64,000 bases of DNA from Chromera velia. Its lineage: Eukaryota; Sar; Chromeraceae. Under the pieces are notes generated by a model. The model made no database searches. It was not told where the DNA came from and saw nothing but the letters and a program-made list of their open reading frames with translations. The position numbers and the translations under genes were made by a program. How positions within the stretch are numbered: position 1 is the stretch's first letter; each line of letters begins with the position of its first letter. The DNA is taken from contig JAHBMJ010001746.1 of assembly GCA_018398765.1 (NCBI GenBank), forward strand, positions 10,001-74,000. The letters run 5' to 3'. Positions 1 to 12,900 of the stretch are shown here, piece after piece.

Positions 1-747
1 GTCAACGAACACCGAGAGCGTTCTCTGCGCACGTCACGGAATCTCAGCCGATGAAGATCAGATGATGCATCACAGGAATTCACAGGAAGCCATGGCCGGA
101 GACGGCGCCGGGCAGCCATCTCAATGCCATCTCATATTAATCATCGGACTGCGGTCGCGTGGCGGCGCGCCTGCACGCCATGCGTTTGTACGCGTACATA
201 ATCGTACATATACTAATTCATATACGTATTACGTACGTACGCGTACGTGCATGGAGCCCCTTCCAAGGCGGCGCCGCCATGCGCCGCCGCGTGCACCCGC
301 GAAGTGCACCGCGTCTCGCTGTTGTCCGCGCGGACACTTTTTTTCTGCGGGGAAAGATTTGTGCGATATCGTCTCGAGCCAAGATTGTTCGTTCATACGA
401 TCAGTCACGAATTCTCTCGATCAATCTCGATGATGGAGTCCTGTATGCAGCTTGGCGAACGCAGTGATCCATTTTTTCTTCCACAGTGACAGAGGGCGTA
501 TAAGAAAAAGGTAGTTGACTTCCCTTGATACAGCTTCTCTACTGAAGGGAAGGGAAGCAAGCACTACTGTAGCTGTGTTGTTGGTCAAAGGTGACGGCCA
601 ACCGCGGGAGCTGCCGATCTTCGGATTGGCCCTTTTTTGTGGTCTTCGTTCGGTTTTTCTGCTGAAGTCATCCAATCTTTGGGACTCTTTTGAGCACCAT
701 CTCTCGAAGTGTGCAAAGAAGTCGGAAAAGATCACAAATCCACCAGC
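1..747. other. Upstream region of the WSC gene, no gene seen
   Basis: No reading frame here looks like protein, and the open frames on both strands are short and of mixed composition. An alternating ACGT-rich stretch (about 218-252) with several short palindromes lies roughly 500 bp before the start codon of the WSC gene. The promoter and 5' leader of that gene should lie here, but I see no TATA-like element that I can defend. Confidence 0.4.
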
Positions 748-844
748 ATGAGACGATTTTGTGCTTCTTCCCTTTCTGCCGGACTCCTGCTGGGCACCCT
801 CTCGGAAGGCGCCAGCAGGATTCCCCAGCTCGACAGCTCCTCCA
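748..844 (+). other. WSC gene exon 1: signal peptide
   Basis: The ATG at 748 opens a 32-codon exon with a basic start (MRRF), a hydrophobic core (SLSAGLLLGTL) and a likely cleavage region near Gly-Ala-Ser. The exon ends in phase 1 at a GTGAGT donor (845). It joins in frame to exon 2 at 2193. Confidence 0.75.
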
Positions 845-3800
845 GTGAGTCGGCGGGAGACGTCTTTTGTCACGGCTGCGTGTTGGTTTTCTTTTGCTAC
901 TCGCGTGGCGGGGCGGGGCGGGGATGGAGGGGCACGCTTCCCAAGAATGTGGCTGTGCACTTCCACTTCTTGTGCCCTGGCGTCAATACCAGGCCGTGCA
1001 CCGATCTAGTTCTCTTTTCCTGCTTGTTTCGTAATGAAATTCCTGCAGTTTTTTGTCTCCGGGCAAAATTTCTGTTCTATCGACCAGAGCTTCTCAAAGC
1101 AAAAAGAACCTCCAAGGATCTCATGCAACGGAATGCACCCCGATTTCTACTTACCCATACGTTCTTCGTTCTTTGTGTAATCTGCCCTATAAAATATAGT
1201 TGATGAAACGTTTATTCTGATCCGGACGCGCAGGCTCTCCCTCAACAGGACCTCTGCCGAGATCACTAGAAGGTTTGTCTCTCTTTGTTTCGCCGTCTCC
1301 ACCCTACCCACCTCTGATCTCTTGCCAGCAACTCCGTCGGTCTTCGGCTCTCCAGACACATTCCCATCCGCGTGCAACATGCGGCGCTTCTTTCTACGTC
1401 GCGTTGCAAGCCCTTCCCTCTCTCTCTGCCACCTCTCTTACGGCAGTCTTCCCTCCTTCCTCTCCTCCTCCCTCCTTCTCTTTCTCTCTTCCTCTCCTTC
1501 TTCCTTCTTCTCTTTCTCTCTTCCTCTCCTTCTTCCTCCTTTCACCAATTACTCTCTTTCTCGCCCTCCCTCTCTTTTTCTCTCTCCCTCCGTTCCTTCC
1601 CCTTCTCGTCACTCCCCTCCTCTCTTCTTTCGATCGGCCCTTCCTTCCGCCCGCCGTTCTCTCTTGCCACCGGTCATCTTTCCCTTGCACCTTTTTGTTA
1701 TTTTCCTTGCTCATTTTCCTCCCTCCCTCTTTTCCTTTTCCATCCCCTGTCCTGTCCCTTCATTCATTCGGGCAACACTCCTTTCCATCCACCCTTTTCG
1801 CCCCCTCCGTTTTGTCCCTGTCTCTTTCTCTTTCTCTGGGTCTTGGGTCGTCTCTTGTTCAAGTGCACCCGCTCTTTCCGACTTCATTCTTCGGATGTCA
1901 TGTCTGATCCCCTTTCTTCCTTCCACTGTATTTCGCTCTCCTTCTGCCCAATTTTTGCGATTCGGATCGAGCAAGACAGTCTGTCTTCTGCGTTCGAGGG
2001 GGGGGCATCAGTCTGAAGATACATCTACAGCAGCAGCTGCACATCTGGATGGTTGGTCTTTTTTGTTATTTTTTTTCTATCCGAAGACCCCGGGTTTCTT
2101 TCACTTCATTATTTCTCCTTGATAGAAAACGTCACGAAATGAATGAATGGACCCGCAAGTGAATGAGTGAGTGAGTGAGTGAGTGACTGCAGCTGTGGGA
2201 GAGACGTCTGTAAATGTGACAGATGGAAGCCCTTTTGTGGGGTGCTTCGTGTACGACGTCTCTGAGGAGGCAAACTACATCACCGTGGCAACTAATTCAA
2301 CAACGGTGAGTGGGTGAGTCACGGAGGGAGGCACATTCAATTCGAGCAACGCAACTTCTGATNNNNNNNNNNNNNNNNNNNNNNNNNNNNNNNNNNNNNN
2401 NNNNNNNNNNNNNNNNNNNNNNNNNNNNNNNNNNNNNNNNNNNNNNNNNNNNNNNNNNNNNNNNNNNNNNNNNNNNNNNNNNNNNNNNNNNNNNNNNNNN
2501 GGGGGGGGGGGAGAGACAGAGAGCAGGCCGCTGTGGTTGATGGCTAGTTGGAAGGTTCCTTTCCTTGCTTGCTTGATGGGGACAGTGATGAAGCGCAGAA
2601 AAGCACAAAGAATACTCTTTCGTGTTGGTAATCTCCTCCGGGTAGAATTGATTCCCATGGACTGAGGGAGGGAGAGTAGAAGAGAGACTGAATGGTGCTC
2701 CTCGCCACCTCAGCCACTGCAGTCTGTCCTCTCCTCTCCTCTCCTGCCCCCCTCTGGGTTGTCTCCCACTCCTGTGATGCACTCAGTGAGAGAGAGGGAG
2801 GCAGCATTTGTCCGTCTCCATTCCAATTTAGCTGGTGTGTCAAGCTCTTCTCTTCATCCATTCATGCACACACGCATATGCACCCTTTTGCGTTCCTCCC
2901 CCCCAAGACGGTCCTTTGCACCCTTTTGCTTCTGCACTCATCGACTTGTTCTCCGTTTGATTGAGTGCTCCGTGCAGATGACCAACAAAGAATGCGAGGA
3001 TTCGTGTATGGCGGTAGAGAAGAAGTACTCGATGACTTTCCAGGGGGACACCTGCGTCTGTACAGACGTTCTCCCCGCCCTCTCTGCCAACGCCGAAATC
3101 GGGGAGGCGTGCAACAAACCTTGTGCAGGTAGGTCAGTGAGACAAAATATCGATCAGGCACCCGCTCTCTTCCGTTCCCTTGGAGAGAACAATCTCTGAA
3201 CTCTTCCCTTGGAGAGAACAATCTCTGAACTGAGGAGGAGACCCCTTCCTGTCTAGCTGCGTGCATGGGCAAGGAAGGAGGTCCAACGATTGATGGATGC
3301 AAAGTTGCCGGCTGGCTGGGTTGAGTTGTTTAATTTCCCCGCATGGTGTCTCTCGCGCTACATTGTTTCCGCACTACGTGGGAGAAAGAAGTGTGATGGA
3401 TAGGAGAGAATTCGTGAGGCGTCTTGTGCTGCTGATTTGCCTGTGTCGCTTTGCTTTGCTTTGCTGCTTTTCCTCGTCCCCCTCCTTCCTTCGCTAGACC
3501 TGTAATAGTCGGACAGGACGGGAGGGAAGGGAAAGAAGGTCTTTTTACCTCAAGGGCGGGGGGAGAGGGAATGTGGAGGCCCGCCTCTCTTTCTTTCTTT
3601 CTTTCTTTTCTTTCTTTCTTTCTTTCTTTCTTTCTGCTTGTCTGCCCATCAATCCGAAACAAAAGAGAATAGGCAGACATCCGGTTCCCTCACGATGCGC
3701 CATTTTTTTAAAAAAAACCATGAAAGAAGCTTTGTCGATTTCCTTTTTTCTGTTTTTTGGTTTCGTTTCTTTTCCTTTCTGCCCATTCCTCTGTTCCCTT

Positions 3801-4723
3801 CCCTTTTCTTCTGCTCGCTGAGATGAAAAACGCATTGCCCTCCTCTCTCTCTTTGCGTGGGGGGTGCAGGTTCCCGAAATGAGACTTGCGGAGGCATGAA
3901 GGAGATTTCTGTCTACGATGCGGAGGCGGCACAGCGTTAGTCCTTTTCCTTTTTCTTCATATGTCTTTTTCTTCACCTTCCTTCCCTGCATATTTTCCTC
4001 AAGGAGACTTTTGGTTCTCGAGATGACCCCTGCACAAGGAGCAGAAGAAGAACGAGGAAGAAAAAAAAAAGGGCAAAGAGAGCGTCTTGCCGTGGACAAT
4101 CCTTGTTCTCTGCAGCACCTCATTCGCATCTGAAAAAAGATCTAATTTCAAAAAGAGACGGAAGCATGGCAGTGGATGCAGGCACAAAACAAGATACAGA
4201 TAGCAGGAATGACAAAGACCAAGATGAAAGTTATTTTCTCCAAAACTTCGTGACAGCGTCTGCATGCATGTGTTTGCCTGCCGTGAGAGATAAAGGTCAT
4301 TCATCTTAAATAGAAAGCATATGTCTCCTTTCCCCACTTCACAACTGCATGTACCCCAGAAAACTCCGCCCTTGCGCTTCCTTTTCTTTTTCGCCTAATT
4401 CCCTTCGACTGCGTGCTTTCCATCGATTGCAGCCACCAGCACCACCCCTGCTCCGACGGAGATTCCCGAAGCCTTCCCCTTCTTCAACTTCTCACAGAAC
4501 GGAACTGTCCAGAGAGACCCTCTCAGAACATGCGGTAAGTGAGAAAGAAAGGCTTTCAGCCCAAATCAGGTTTCCGATAGAGTCTTGAGCTTTGGGAAGG
4601 TCTAGCATGAATTGTCCCATGCATGGAAATGCATAAATTGTCTAGATGCCCTGCGTCTCTTGCTTGCTTATTGTCCGAGCGCTTGTGTGCATGCATTTAC
4701 GTATGTGTCAGTGCATATGAATT

Positions 4724-4780
<57 letters not shown>

Positions 4781-5183
4781 GCAGAGCCCTACGTCGGTTG
4801 CTACAGATTCCTCCAGGAGGACCATCACAACTTCGTGTGGGCAATGGAGGAAGCCCCAATCGTCACGAATCGGGTCGGTGGGCCAGACAGGACCCCACAC
4901 ACAGGGGTTCAGGGAAACGAGAAAGACCATTCACAACCTTCTCTGTTTCATCTTTTGCTTCTTTCTTTTCCTGATCTGCTTGAGGAGTATTTAGCCCTAG
5001 TGGCCCTTCTGAATTTGCATCGCCACTCATTCCCAGTCCCTCCTCTGGTGAAGTGAGATGTAGCTCGGGGGCAGGCTGTTCTGGAGTTTTTTTTTCCTCT
5101 GACTTGAGTTGTTGCTTGTCATTTTCCTCTCCTTATCTCTAGCTTTTTGCATTGGGCCATTTTGTATTGAAAAGAGTAACTCG

Positions 5184-5229
<46 letters not shown>

Positions 5230-6439
5230 ATGTGTGTCTGCGCGCGCGCATGCGTGCAGATGTGCATGGAGGCGTGTTTCCGGTTAGGGTACAAGTACTC
5301 TGCCACGTTCAAGGGCAACGACTGCGCATGCTCCAACGATATTCCCGCGGTCTGTTCTGCATGTGTCTGTGGTGGCATGGGTGGATGAGGACGCTGCGTG
5401 TTTGTATGCGTGGACTGGTGGTTGAGTGTGGATGTCCGTCTGCATGGGTATCTGGGTGGTTGTTTTGTGGTAGGAGGAAAAGGGAACAGAAATGAGAAAG
5501 AACGCAGGAAAAAAAAGAGACAAAGAAAAGAGAAGAATGGCGAAAGGTCTTCTGCCTAGGACATGCAGGAAGAAATTGTGACTCGAACAAGTCGGGCCGG
5601 CCAAGTCTTTTTTTCTTTTCTGCCTGCCTCTTCCTTCCTTCCTTCCAATTTGTCTGATCGAATACATGCTCTGTCTGTGTGCTGGTGCCTGCAGATGAGG
5701 CAGAAGGAGGACGATTGCGACGAGCCGTGCTCAGGAGATGCGCAGGAACACTGCGGGTCGAGCCACGATGCATCGCTGTACAAGACAGAATGCCGTCAGT
5801 CAGTTCTTTCAACCAATCCTTCCTACGTTTTCATTCCCTCCCTCTCTCTTTGTCTTTCAATCGGTTCGAGTGTGTGTACGTGCGCGTGTGTGTATGTGCG
5901 CGTGCGTGAGAGAGAGAGAGAGAGAGACTTGGCCACTAGACAGAGATTCTGCAGTTGCTTGTTCAGCGAACGATTTGAAAGAAAACGGACTGCACTTTCT
6001 TTCTTTCCTTTTTTTTTTCTTTCTTTCTTTCTTTCTTTCTTTCTTTGATCTCTCTCTCCGCTTGCTTAATGTTCTCTCTCTCTACGGAGTATTGCTTCGA
6101 TCGGGCGTGAGATCGTTTTCTGTTTTGTATTCTTTTCTTTTTTTCTCTGCCGGGATTCCCCTCCCTTTCTGTGCTCTTGGTCTCTTTTCTAGTCCTCCTC
6201 ATTCTGGGTGTTCACCGATCTCTCTGCAATGCGCCCTGCAAATCACACTGATGCACACCTACCTGCGTCCTCGGGAAAAGAGTCAGGAAATGATACAGAG
6301 GAGACGTCCCAATACGGCCTCTTGAGAGAATCAATCGACTGGCCGGCCTGCCATCACAGTTTGTTTATGTTTCTTCTTCTCTCTCTCTCCCTCTCTCTCT
6401 CTGTCTGCCTTTGCACCATGCATGCTTCTCTCCCTCCCG

Positions 6440-6474
<35 letters not shown>

Positions 6475-9400
6475 GATGATGCAAGCAGTTGCGGGTCCCG
6501 GTGTGTGTTGTCTGGACTATCTCGGAGAGGCAGACGAATTGTCGAAAGAGGCCCTCGAGAACCCCGCACTCGCACGGGCGTCAGCAGGAAAGGTGAAGGA
6601 ACCCAACTCAACTCTTGAGGTCGGCTTGGCGTGCTTTTCTCTTGTACCCTCGCATTTGATTTGATAGCCGCGTCTGTTTACTGGTCTGCTTTCTTCTCCC
6701 TTCCTCGCTTCCCGGCTTTTCGTTCGTCCTCGAAGTCGGTCTTCCTGCCTTCCAATTGCATTGTGGCTTTCGAACAAATGCAGTTCGTGAGTGAGTGAGT
6801 GAGTGAATGAGTGAGTGAGTGAGTGAACAGCGAACGAGTGAGGGGTTGTTTGTGCTGACGGACTCGTTTCTTCTGTCTGGGGGTTGACTGTGCAGGACGC
6901 GTCTTCTTCTCTTTTCGGGTACCCTAAGCACAAGCGTCTGATCTTCGCGGGGTCAGATCCGAAAATGGACAACTGGAAGTGCATGGAGATGTGCCACGAG
7001 AAGGGGTACACAGTGTCCGGCACGATGGGGGGTTTCAAGTGCTTCTGCGGGAGCTTCATCGATTCTGCACCTTCAGATAAATGCGATATGGAATGCCCGG
7101 GAGACAGCAGACAGGTAGGTGGGTGGGTGGGTGGATGGCGTTCTTCTTTCTCTTTTCAGCGTCGTCGGGTGTCTCTGCTGTTATTGAGTCTCAATCAGTG
7201 AAGCTAAGCTCTGGTTTCCTTGTCTCTTTCTCTCTGCTCTACGCTTGTTGCTTGACGTATTCGTTTTTTTGGTCTGTGGGTCTTCTGGCTGGACAGGGGT
7301 GGCGGACCGCGCGTGTGTGTGCGTGGTGTTGGGTGCAGGTCTGCGGGTCACTTCCGTCTCTGGAATCGAAGGGGGGATCAATGACGGTCGTGGGCGTCGG
7401 GTGCGGATGCGCTGGTGGGTCATGAGGGGTGGGGGGGTATGAAGAGTGGGCGAGGCATAAAAGAGTTGTGTTGGTGTCTTGCAAGGAGGTGGTTAGAGTC
7501 AATGGAGCCTGCGTGGAATGGCTGCCTTCTCTTCGTCTCTTCTCTTTCTTCTTCTTGTGGCCTCGTTCTTCCTCTTTCTTCTCCATGTCTATCTGTCTGT
7601 CTTTTTTTTTTTTTTGCCTTCGGTATTGAGAGACGTGCGGGATTGTGGCAGTTGGTCTGGCATAGCAGTCCGAAAATCCCTCCCTGCAGTCTGAGCCCAC
7701 CTAGCTGGAGTTCTTCTTGGTTAATTGTGCATGACGACTTTATGGAAAGCTTTCCTCTCTTGCCTTCTTTTTTTCCCTGTCAGCTGATTGGAGGAGGGAG
7801 CGCCATGCAATATTCCTCTTCCTCCCTCCCTTCCATTCTACTTTTCAGCAAAAGTCTGCTTGCCTGCCTGCCTGCCTGCCTGCCTGCCTATTACCGCTGT
7901 CACACACCTGTTTGTCACAGGAACAATTGGAGAGCTCCCACCCCTTCCGCCCGTGTGCACAACCACTACGACAACTGTGGCAGTGACGACAACAACCACC
8001 AGGGTCTCGAAAGTTCCGGAGCACGGATGCGGTCAGTGAGTATGTGATGCGTAGTGCGGACAAAACGAAATGAAACGTGCCATTTTTCTTTCAGCCAGCT
8101 TACAGAGAACACACGTGCAATCTAGTCCTCCCTAGATGTCCGTCCAACCCATAAACGTCCTTTGACTCTCCGATCTCTCGGCCATGGATAATTTTCAGCA
8201 AGTGGGTGCCGCGTGTCTGTGTGTGGGAGTGAGGGGTTCCTTTTCCTCTTCTTGCACGTGATCGTGTCAGAGAGAGATGCACGTGCAACCGTTTGTCTGA
8301 ATCCCAGCTCTTTCTTGTTGATGCAAGATGTCGCTGTCCTGGGTGAAGATGTTGGTTGACGTGCCCATTTGTGCCCGTAACACGTAAGGAACCGTAGCAA
8401 ATTAGTGGCCTGTTCCTGGTCGTCTCGAGCCCGCACCCTCTTTGAATATCTCCCTACTCTTCTCTTCTCTTTTCCCTCCTTTCAGGTGACTACATAGGTT
8501 GTTTCGTGTTCAAGGCCGAGGAGGGAGACCAAGAGGGCTGGACAATCGTCGCGGCAGAGGACGCCAGTATGAACAATGCCAAGTGCTCCCAGCTGTGTGC
8601 GACTGCAGAGGGGGGCCCGTATGCCTTCTCAGGAACGCAACAGGGGCGCAACTGCTGGTGCTCCGACAACCTGCCGCCCAGCATGACTGGAAAGTGCAAG
8701 TGGCCCTGTTCCTCTGACGCTTGGTCAGTTCAAACAGTCTGTTTAAATGGTTTCTGCTATTCTGTTGTCATTGGGTTAGTGGCTTTCTTTCGTGTGGAAT
8801 TGAAATCGTTCGGGGGTCCTCAATTGCAATTGGAAATTGTGTGTGATCTTCTGCTGATGTCTTGCTGCATGGGTCCGTCAGTCCCTTTCTTTTCTTTCGT
8901 CTCGCTTGGTTCGCCTTCCCTGAAGGAACACATAAACAAACATGGCGATGCGAAGGTCGTGAAGGTATGCATTTTCGAACACCAAAAAGGAAAAAGGCGG
9001 GAAGAAGCTGGCAGGGGCAGACAGGCAGGGAGAAATGTGACACAGAGATTTGGAAATCTTGAGCCTTTCTATCAAAACACCTACCCATCCGTGTTTGCAT
9101 GCAGGTACACAGAATTCGGGCTTGGATACCGCGAAATTTGTGGTGGCGAGAAAGATATTTCCATCACGGCCCAAGCATGCCCAGGTCTGCTGTGGACTGC
9201 GGTCTTCACGCTCCTTTCCTCGCTTTCAGATTGCAACCGTCTCTTGCTGGTTTTTCTGGCTTACGCTGATGCCAGTAAAGTCTTCCCCAGCGCTCTATTC
9301 TCTGCTTCCATTTCGTCTTTCTTCTCTTCTTTTTCTATTCTCTGGCCGGATGTTCTGGAGGGTTCTGGGAATCCATCCGGTTTGCCTCCTGCCTGCCCTT

Positions 9401-9892
9401 CTGGTTTCTTTCTTTCAGTGCAAACTTATGATACTTCTCTTTTCGCACTCTCCGAACGAACAGCGCGCACTTCTGATTCTTGCAGAGGGCGTGAGCACAA
9501 CCCCGGCACCAGGTGCAGTCACGACGACAACTACAACCACGACAGAAGGAATCTGCGGTCGGTCAGGCAGGCAGGCAGGCCCCATTCAATGCTTAATTCC
9601 ATTTGTTTACCTTCCAACAACAGTCAAACCTTGGCAGTCAGGCTGGCCGGTTGATTCTGTGGTCAGTCACAATGGTTGGAGGAGGGATTCATGCGACGGA
9701 GTGAGGAGAGGGAGCTAAAGGCGTGCTTCTCAACTGTAGGTGTGCCAGGAAGGATTCGTGTGACTTGAGAACATCTATCGATTTTCACATGAAGAAAGCG
9801 AGCTCGGCTTTCGAATGGAAGGAAGTAGGGGGGACAGGGTGAGGGGGAGACGTAACCACTTTTCACAGCTTGCGCAAGTAGACTTTTCTCTC

Positions 9893-9928
<36 letters not shown>

Positions 9929-12900
9929 TGAGTGTGTGTGTGTGTGTGTGTGCGTGTGTGTGTGTTGAGTACACGCAGACCACGGAGCGGAGATGGGTTG
10001 CTACCAGTTCCGACAGGCCGACATGGGCGAATGGACGTTTGAGATCGAGGAGAGTGAGGAGCTGACTGTGGAGACCTGTCTGTGGAAATGCCAGCAGAAG
10101 GGGGCTAAGTGGACCGGGCTCTTCAAGGGAAAGGACTGCCTTTGCAGGTGGGTTGGAGGGGTGGAAGTGACAGAGGAGAATGAAGAGACGAGTCTCTCGA
10201 AATGAGCGCAGCGCATTTTTTTTTGTTTCTTTTTTTGGAATCTGCTTTTCGCTTTTGTGTCTTTCGGTTCCTTTTTTCCCTCACACTGCGTTTTTGTTTT
10301 TCCCTTCAATCAGCAGGCCTCTCCGGCGTTTTTGTTTTTCCCTTCAACCAGCAGGCCTCTCCGGCCCCTTCTGTCAATCTAAAAATCTCTCTGTCGACAA
10401 AGGTCCAAAGCAAAGAGAGAAAAAACAGTCTGTGCAGCTCTTGTTCCTTCCTATCCATTTCCCCAACTGTTCAGACTAGTGCACAGATATTGACTTAGTC
10501 CTTTCCCTTCTATTCCCCCTTCCCCCCCTTATCGCTGCAGCGATATCGAACTGACTAAGATGGATGAGGTGCCCCTGTTGGAGTGCTCGGAGCCCTGCTC
10601 GGGAGAGGGGGTGGCCTCGTGCGGCGGCAGCCACGACATTACCGTACTGAGGACAGAGTGCTGTCAGTCATTTGAATTCATAATAGGTCTGCAGGCTTAT
10701 GCTGATCTGCTTTGAAGACTTCCATATGGATGGATGCGGTTTCTTTTTCCGAGATGACCGTTTCTGAAAAATGAGCATATTGCCAGCCTGCCTGCCTGCT
10801 TCTGAGCCTTTAAAGTTCTCACAGAGTCACCGACGGCACGCGCATTCAGTCAAGGGAAGCTCTCCGAGAGCGGCAACTTCGGCAGCTGGAAAAAGAGAGA
10901 GACAGCGACAAACTGACTCACTGACGCAGGCACGATCACACACACAGACAAACAGAGAGAGAGAGAGAGAGAGCCGAGGGGCGTGGCGTTACAATGGTGA
11001 CCTTTCTTTCCTCTCTCCTTTCTCTCTCTATTGATGGTAGCTCCGCCGCGCCTTTATTGTATTCTGCGCTCATCCACTCATTCTTGACCCGACAGCGTCT
11101 GCCTTTTCTCTTTCCCTTTTCTGGTCTTCTTTTCCTGTGTCTTTTCTTTTCTTCCTTGCTTGTTTGCTTGCATACATGTCAAAACGGACTGGTGCCCTCC
11201 TTCTGGCCACGATGGTGCTTCGCTCTCCGTGGTTCCTTCCTTCACTTCACTGGACGGATTTGTTTCTGCAGCAACTTGCGGTCAGCCGATGCTCCAGCTC
11301 TCCTCTATGCGTGAATCTGTTTTCTGGGGGGGGCAAGGGGGGATCATAAAGGCGAGGGACGAAACAGGACAAAAAGGGTGTGATGCTACTTCCCGACTCA
11401 TGCCGTGCATCGAGACGAGACTGTTGAAAATGTCTCCAGTGCCTTGCTAAACTATTTTGGTCGCGCTTCTCTCTTTCATTTTGCCTTGCCACGCTCACAG
11501 TGATGTGTCTTTTTCTCGGTATTCTGCTTCGGATCCTTCGAGATCGGATCTGCTCGGCTTCACCGGCTTAACCACTCATTCATTCATTAATTTATTCATT
11601 CATTGCTGTTTGCATCACACGCATGCAGGCAAGGTGCTCGGGTGTTATGCCTTCGAGGATCAGGCAGGGTGGGAACAGATCAACGCAGAGCCTGGCAACG
11701 AAATGACCAACGAGAAGTGCTTGGAGATGTGCGCAACCAGCCCGGGGGGCGCGGGGTTTGGGTGGGTTGCGGGGAAGGGCTCGCTCAGCGGTTGTGTGTG
11801 CGGTTTTGGATACTGGTATATTTCTTCCATGCGTTTTCTTTGAAAGAACGATGTCGAGTGAACTATTTCCCAGCTTGACTGACTTTCCCCCGTTTCTTTC
11901 TGACTGACATTTTTCTCCCTCGCTGTTTCTCACTCATTTGTTCTTCGAAGTACATTTTTTGTCGTTTTGTTTCTCCTCTCGCTCGTGATCTTTATTTTTT
12001 CTCCTTCCTTATGTGATCTACCTATCTTCTGTCTGTTCTCTTTTTCTGCTCTGCATGTTCGCGTGCAGGTTCTCAGCGACGTTGGATGGGAACGTGTGCC
12101 TCTGCTCTGCGAGCCTCGAGCTGGACGCTGTGGCATCTGACGAGTGCAGCAAACCCTGTGCTGGACAGTCTCTGTTGGCGGGGCTGATAACCTCGAAGGA
12201 AATGTGCGGAGGCGGCACCTCCCTGACTGTTTCACACATCTGCCGTCAGTCAGTCTTTTTTGTCTGTTTGTTCAAAAGGCGTTCTTTCTATGTATGCTTG
12301 TTCTGGACATTTTTCTTTCTGTCTGTCGGAAAGAAGAAGGATTTCTGTAGAACTTCCAATGGTTGGCACCGACTTCCAATGGTTGGCACTGGACTTCTGA
12401 AAAGGTGTCAATCAAGCTTCTATTTCCTTTTCAAGTCAATTCAATAGAGAATTCCTGGATGAATCAATGCGTGTGCAGCTGGAAAGAAAAGGTGGACATG
12501 GAGTCTCCTCTACTTCGTTCTTCTTTCTACTCTTTATCGGGTCTTTTTCTTGTGATGTGATCTCCCTCAGCTTTAATGGTCTCTCTGTGCAACTTTCCCC
12601 CTCGTGAACAAGACTAAACTGACTGCACCATAGACCCGCCGTCTGCCTCCCTACCTGCATGACTGCATGACTGCAGCTGGAATGTTCGGGAAGAAGACAG
12701 TAACGACAACACTTGCAGTGACTACCCCTTTCCCTGAGACGGCTTGCGGTCGGTGCCGCGGCATTCCTTTTTTTCTTTTCTTTTTTCTCCCTCGATCGAT
12801 TCCTTGATGCACGCATTTCGATGCTTCTATGCGTGCGTCAACTGATTTTCTCTCTCGATCGATCCCTTGGCGCACGCATTTTGATGATTCCTTGCGTGCG

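Noticed and set aside
421-966. A 181-codon minus-strand open frame at the left edge
   Set aside because: Composition is mixed, no domain is visible, and it overlaps the signal-peptide exon of the WSC gene on the other strand.
2031-2051. Possible 21-nt exon with AG..GT ends
   Set aside because: It fits phase 1-1, but the exon on each side joins well without it and it adds no conserved feature.
1275-2122. Overlapping Ser/Leu/Phe-rich open frames
   Set aside because: They run through a long TC-rich intron tract; composition alone explains the lack of stops.
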